Assembly (NCBI GenBank): GCA_950295325.1
Contig: OX485803.1
Span: forward strand, 30,506,001 to 30,557,553
From: Polytrichum commune
Taxonomy: Eukaryota > Streptophyta > Polytrichopsida > Polytrichales > Polytrichaceae
Direction: 5' to 3'
DNA length: 51,553 bases
The translations under genes were made by a program, and so were the position numbers. Below, piece by piece: positions 46,917-51,553 of the stretch; the stretch's first letter is position 1; every line of letters starts with the position of its first letter. The notes beneath the pieces were generated by a model, which saw only the letters and a list, made by a program, of their open reading frames with translations, did no database searches and was not told the origin of the DNA.

Positions 46917-47415
46917 TTTTTCTCTCCCTTACAACAAGCAATACACATTAGAGTTATTCATAAAGTAAAATAGATGAAATTATGGGTTTAGTTCCAACCC
47001 TTGAGTTTATGAGAATTAATACAAGTCACCCAAAATTTCTCAATGCTTAGATTACCATACACAAAGAATGTTCTCCGGCTTTTAAAACTCAACTTTCTAA
47101 TTGGTCTTACTAGGATGGGTTGGCAAAGCTAGCCTTTGCATAGGCCAATTTAGCACTCATGACAATTGGTCTTATGGGCAATACCCTATTTTAGATTCCA
47201 AAGTTTGAGAGGTGGAAAGAGGAGGTCCCAAAAGTTTCGCCCAACTTTCAGAATAAGCTCCAATACACGAAGAGCTAATGAGCTCTTAATAGAAAGTTTT
47301 CTCAAAGAAGGATCAAACCCATGGTTATGTCCCCCTTTGAGGAACTTTATGCATTTTGAAATTCTCTACAAATATTATACCCCCCCCCCCAAAAAAAAAA
47401 AAACATGGTTTCCAC
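46917..47415. other. Intergenic sequence, nothing recognised
   Basis: AT-rich with a C-run followed by an A-run at about 47381-47403. No gene supported. Confidence 0.45.
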
Positions 47416-47650
47416 CAATGAATGGGGAGAACTGACCGTAGATTAGAGATGAACCGGTTGGTTTTCAAAAGCAATCAATTGAAATTCAAGACTTCAAGAG
47501 AATTACTGATCATTTTTGTGAAATTTAGAGAATACACCTCAAATTTTTTATTAAAAAAAAACCCCCGAAGATGTCAACATGTAATCATTTGGACTTGGAA
47601 ACACTAGGATGTCAACCAATTATGTCCAAAAATCTCCCCAGACACTAGTT
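47416..47650 (+). repeat. Dispersed repeat family A, copy 3
   Basis: Homologous to 7847-8096 and 16641-16842. It preserves GATGAACCGGTTGG and GACTTGGAAACACTAGGAT. No TIR or coding capacity. Confidence 0.7.
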
Positions 47651-47740
47651 TTTGCATACAATACATTGTGTGCATTTTGTTTAGTAATGGGATGGTATCA
47701 TACATATTCCATGCAAGTTTTGCATTCATGTAGTACTGAT

Positions 47741-48249
47741 GTTAGGGCCGCTTCACAATATGGTTGAAGGTCGAGAGGCCGTCGATTTCCACCAAACATA
47801 TTGCAAGAAATCAAGAACTCAGCCTCTTGACCCTTCACACTAGAGGCCAAAGTCCAAAGGCCGTCGCTCTTCAAAATGCTTGTGTGCCAGTACTTTTTTA
47901 CCAAGGCAATGGACTCTTGACGGAAGTTCGGGTGGGACAGGAATGGAAACCCAAATTATGGTCGAGAGGCCGTCGATGATTTTTTTTTCATTAAAAAAAA
48001 ACTGACAAGATCTTGGCCGTTAGATTGGAGGGGTTGTTTTAGGTAGGGAATAAAGTGGGATGCTCCTTCTTTCTTTGGACTTTGGGCTTCGCCTCTGGAG
48101 ACTTCACATTGTGCCTGGCCGAAGACTCCAATTCCTATATTTCATTGGCTATCTATTTTCAGCCCATTTCTTTGGACTCTCAACAAAGTTTGGCCATTCA
48201 ATCCCACGGCCTCTCGACTTGGGACGGCCATAGTGTAAAGTGGCCCTTA
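47741..48249. mobile_element. TIR element of the TAAGGGCCAC family with decayed 8-bp flanks
   Basis: The left end TTAGGGCCGCTTCACAATAT and the reverse complement of the right end TAAGGGCCACTTTACACTAT are close matches. The flanks GTACTGAT and GTATTGAA agree at 6 of 8 positions, fitting an old hAT-type duplication. The interior carries repeated GTCGAGAGGCCGTCGAT motifs. About 509 bp, non-coding. Confidence 0.6.
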
Positions 48250-49172
48250 GTATTGAACATGAAGTAATCCAACATTGGTCAACCGGCACATTGTATTGTC
48301 TTTTCAAAATGCTTTGTTAGAATGTTTGGAATGTTGGACAGTTGACCACTATATAAAGAAAAATTATAAATCAGTCGAGGTCTAAAGGTACGCATGTGAT
48401 AAAGTCAAAAGGTAACTTTAGAAATATAGCATCCAAAGGTAAGATTTTAAAATACGGTTGAAGGTTCGTACTGGTAGCTTGTCCTTCAGGGCCTCACAGA
48501 CTTCAATAAAGTGTAGTGGAATATTCGACTTAGTTTGAAGTTTTTATTTCAAAGACATGGGAACATTAATATGTATGAATTCTTCATCTTAATAATTTAT
48601 TTTTTATTAACTCGTTTTAAGTTCAAACATTCAATTTGTTTAGAGATAATTTGATTGATGTCAAGCTAGAGAAGGAGAGTGTAGTTTTTCATCCAAATTG
48701 TAATCATCCATGACAATATTTGTTCACTTGTTCATAAGAAGTGTCATCCAAAAAATTACGACAGTGACATCAAATACCATATGACACTAAAATATCATAT
48801 TTAGTGTAATTATACCATTGTGTAACTCTGAATAGTAACGCACACTAATTGGGAAAGTCAATGTAGTTCTTATAAAAGCATGCTATACCAAACACTATGT
48901 GGATAGGTATACAACCCACATGCAAATGCTGACTAACTTAATAATCTATGAAGGTTTGAAGTTATTGAATGACAACCTCATGTGAATGATATATATAGTC
49001 CATCTCCATTTGGAGAAAGGATGAAGAGCCCTTTCACCCATGGGCTACTAAGTTACGCCCTTTTTCGGGATGGACTTTATGTTGGGTAATCGAATTAGTT
49101 AAATGTGGTGGCATGCATGTATGACACGTATGTTAATTAAGCATGCAAATTCACGTGGAGGTGGACACCTTG
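48250..49172. other. AT-rich intergenic sequence, nothing recognised
   Basis: No gene, RNA or element boundary supported. Confidence 0.5.
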
Positions 49173-49187
49173 GAGTTGAGTGCAATG

Positions 49188-49335
49188 CATGCTTAATCAA
49201 GGAAGAGGTTGGCGGTTCGAATCCCGACTATGAAATCTCCTCTCTACTTGACGGAAAACTTGCCAGGTGGTGAACTGCCTCCTGTGCTTTGGTGCTGGCC
49301 TGTCGGCCTTCTGTCTCAAAAAAGAAAAAAGAAAA
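49188..49335 (+). mobile_element. 5'-truncated tRNA-type SINE with 15-bp target duplication
   Basis: Contains a Pol III B-box-like GGTTCGAATCC near 49214 and ends in an A-rich AAAAAAGAAAAAAGAAAA tail. It is bounded by GAGTTGAGTGCAATG (49173-49187) and GAGTTGAGTGCAGTG (49336-49350), which differ at one base. Only about 25 bases precede the B box, so the A box is missing or partial. Confidence 0.7.
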
Positions 49336-49350
49336 GAGTTGAGTGCAGTG

Positions 49351-50144
49351 GTTGATGGGTGCCGTGGTTTAGTGTTCATGAACGTCAATGTGCAAAATCT
49401 CAACAAGCCCCTAACGAGTTCGTAACACATGAAATCGTTGTCCCAACTTGAACAAGTCTATAAGTGAGACCTACCAACTACCTCCGTAACTTTTGGGTTT
49501 TTATTGGAAATTGCAAAGAGTGTATGCATGAGCTTTTGGGTTTGTCATGACATGACTATGGGTTTTTATTGGTGTTTGAGTTGACTTCGAAGAGGGCATT
49601 TGTGAGGGGTGTGTTTTGCTTTCAAAAATTTGTTCAAGGAGGATGAGGGTAGAGAGTGAGTAGACAACAATAACTCAAAAGTGTTGTTACAAAATGTGAA
49701 CTAAGGTCGTGGGTATCTTGAGTGGTCATACTAGATAGTCATTCTTCCTTCCTTCCCCCCCCCAAACCCGCATTGACCATGCAAATGTTTGATCCAAACG
49801 ACGATATGCCCGTTATATGTTGGTCCATCCTCGAGAACCGTGCTTTTGCAATCACGACAACGGTGGTTGACGATCATAGTTTATTTCACTTCACTTGGTC
49901 TATGTTTTTTTCTAAGGGCAAAGGAGAATAAAGTGCACCAATGATAATAACCACGGTCCAAAGTATTCTCACTTTGCCAAGAAGATGCAAGATGTATGCA
50001 GTCGTGGGCCTCAAGTATCGACAACCCCCTTCCTGAAACAAATGAAACTTTGAACTAGAATTTAAAAACTCAAGATGCACGTTAAGTTATGGACCAACTA
50101 CCAAGTGAACCTCCGGCATGAAACTCCCTCCTTCCTAGGGTTGG
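49351..50144. other. Intergenic sequence, nothing recognised
   Basis: AT-rich, with a C run at about 49757-49765. No gene supported. Confidence 0.45.
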
Positions 50145-50224
50145 GGCAAACCAACCCTACACTGGTTTCTTGAAGGCGAAGGTTTAGGCATCCAACAAGG
50201 AACGAGTGTATATGGGTTGGTTCG
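50145..50224. mobile_element. Short TIR hairpin element, family B copy 2
   Basis: Homologous to 13970-14054 (shared GGTTTAGGCATCCAACAA and AACGAGTGTAT). Ends GGGGCAAACCAACCC and GGGTTGGTTCGCCC are inverted repeats with one mismatch. Confidence 0.65.
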
Positions 50225-51553
50225 CCCAAATCCCCTTCCTAGCCATTGCTTGTATGCTATATGGGTTCCATGCATTTGGAGAAGGGTCAGATAATTACCA
50301 TAAAGAGGTGTGTCGCTCGCTGCAGGGGGGGGGGGGATCGACTTGGGATTTGTGGTGTTTGTGTAGATTCATCCATCATGGACAAAGGGGTGCCAGTAAA
50401 AAATAATCTCCTATAAGATTTGAGGACTGATTCATTCCAATTTGACTTCACTAAACTAAATTGGGGGGTTTGACTCTATTTTCATAGTCAAATCATCTTA
50501 ATTTTTAAAAATAAATAATTATATAATCCATTGCGTTTTTGTCAATGTTGGGCGGGTATTAAAATTGGCACCAAACTCATGTTGTTTATTAGAGCAATTC
50601 TTTAAATCTATAAGCGTGGTTAAATAACTATAATTTATTCATAACTGTGGTTCTTATAAGAATCACAACCAAACGGCCGGTTCTTTCATGAAAACCACCG
50701 GATCTTTGTTTTTTTAAATAAAAAACAACTGGGACCAAAGGTTCTTTTATTGTAAAAACTCTCAAAACTCTGGGATTGACTTCTTTTCTTCTAGTTTATC
50801 TTGAAACCTGGAACCGGTGGCTTGTAACAAAATCAATTCCCGTCCCTCTCTAGTCTTCACCTTTGCAATGGGTAAGTTTACATAGACATCATGGATCCCT
50901 AGCCATCATAATCCAGACCTAAGGCCCTTGGGCCGGGGATTCGTGGCACTCAAGTAAAGTCATCCGGTAACAAAAATCGGATGAGTCCATCAAGAAGCTC
51001 GAATGGAGCTTACTTTACTGAAATGCCTCCGAGTTGGCATGTAAGACCTATTTTCTCCCTCATAACTATTGTGAACTGCTAACTATTATGTAAATATTAA
51101 TTAGTTGGCAAGGGGCAATGATGTGGCCTTGGATGCTCTAAGCCTATTTTCTAACCTCCCATGAGTTGTTTGACTTCCACATGGTTATTTTGATAAATAT
51201 CGCAAGATATCAACATGGGCAACATATAATTATGACGTGTTGTCATAGACATTTTTTTGGTTCATAATTCATTTATTTTGCACAGGTGTGATTGTTCAAA
51301 CATTTGTAATATGTCAAAATATTATATATCACCTTATGGTAAATTGGTGAACTCAAAAAATCAATTCAATAATAATAATAATAATATGAAATTAAAAATA
51401 TTCACCATGTGATTTTTAAGATAATACAATATGTGATGAGGATAAAATATTAAAATATTTCAGATAGGCTATAGTCAGAAACTTATGGTTTTCTGAGTTT
51501 ACCCCATCCATAACGTTGTCCCACAAGTCTAATTCCAAATAACATACCATTTA
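50225..51553. other. AT-rich intergenic sequence to the window end
   Basis: A run of 12 G lies at about 50325-50336 and an (AAT)n run at about 51367-51386. No gene supported. Confidence 0.45.

Noticed and set aside
1-51553. CRISPR arrays, rRNA operons, bacterial-type promoters or organelle inserts
   Set aside because: No regularly spaced repeats, no rRNA stretches other than the 5S-like fragment, and no recognisable chloroplast or mitochondrial genes. The window is ordinary plant nuclear DNA.

Overview
This window is nuclear DNA of a streptophyte plant, probably a land plant. The evidence is a complete class VIII myosin gene (a plant-specific myosin class) split by 24 introns, AT-rich intergenic sequence, and many non-autonomous plant-type transposons. 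The lineage cannot be fixed from the sequence alone. I lean weakly towards a seed-free or early-diverging lineage, because the LINE relic is of a type I do not associate with flowering plants.

Region 1 (1-5224, + strand) holds an undescribed-looking multi-exon gene whose 5' end lies outside the window. Exons 1-39, 157-1476, 1674-3143 and 3484-4251 join in phase 0. They would encode a degenerate beta-class (N4-cytosine/N6-adenine type) DNA methyltransferase-like fold, an acidic and coiled-coil middle with short tandem repeats, and a C-terminal FCP1/NIF-type HAD phosphatase-like domain. One in-frame TAG interrupts exon 3. Five copies of a 22-bp CpG-rich palindrome (core ACGGACGCGCGTCCGT) sit in the introns, in one exon and at the 3' end of this region; I saw none elsewhere in the window. 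Two further serine-rich exons follow (4340-4741, 4877-5224).

Region 2 (5225-14430) has no supported gene. It is AT-rich and holds dispersed repeats, poly-G runs, a TA-flanked TIR element (12901-13263), a short TIR hairpin (13970-14054), and a 132-bp near-perfect foldback (14195-14326) just past the myosin stop codon.

Region 3 (14436-30294, - strand) is the myosin VIII gene. I resolved 25 exons whose phases all agree. They give 3840 nt of CDS (1279 aa), with 28-nt and 14-nt microexons and a GC-AG first intron. The motor, four IQ motifs, coiled coil and class VIII tail are all present. Its introns carry mobile elements: two hAT-like MITEs (introns 2 and 10), a 5S rRNA-derived SINE-like insertion with a 13-bp target duplication (intron 11), a TIR element (intron 16), and a dispersed repeat plus another TIR element (intron 21).

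Region 4 (30295-51553) is a repeat-rich intergenic region. It contains several TIR/MITE elements (one with a perfect 8-bp target duplication), a long-TIR element with relatives, GA-linked repeats split by a 1.8-kb insert, a decayed and split LINE-type retrotransposon, a 426-bp tandem duplication, and a 5'-truncated tRNA-type SINE. No host gene is supported there.

All splice sites and family calls come from reading the sequence and from remembered family motifs. No search or structure prediction was run.
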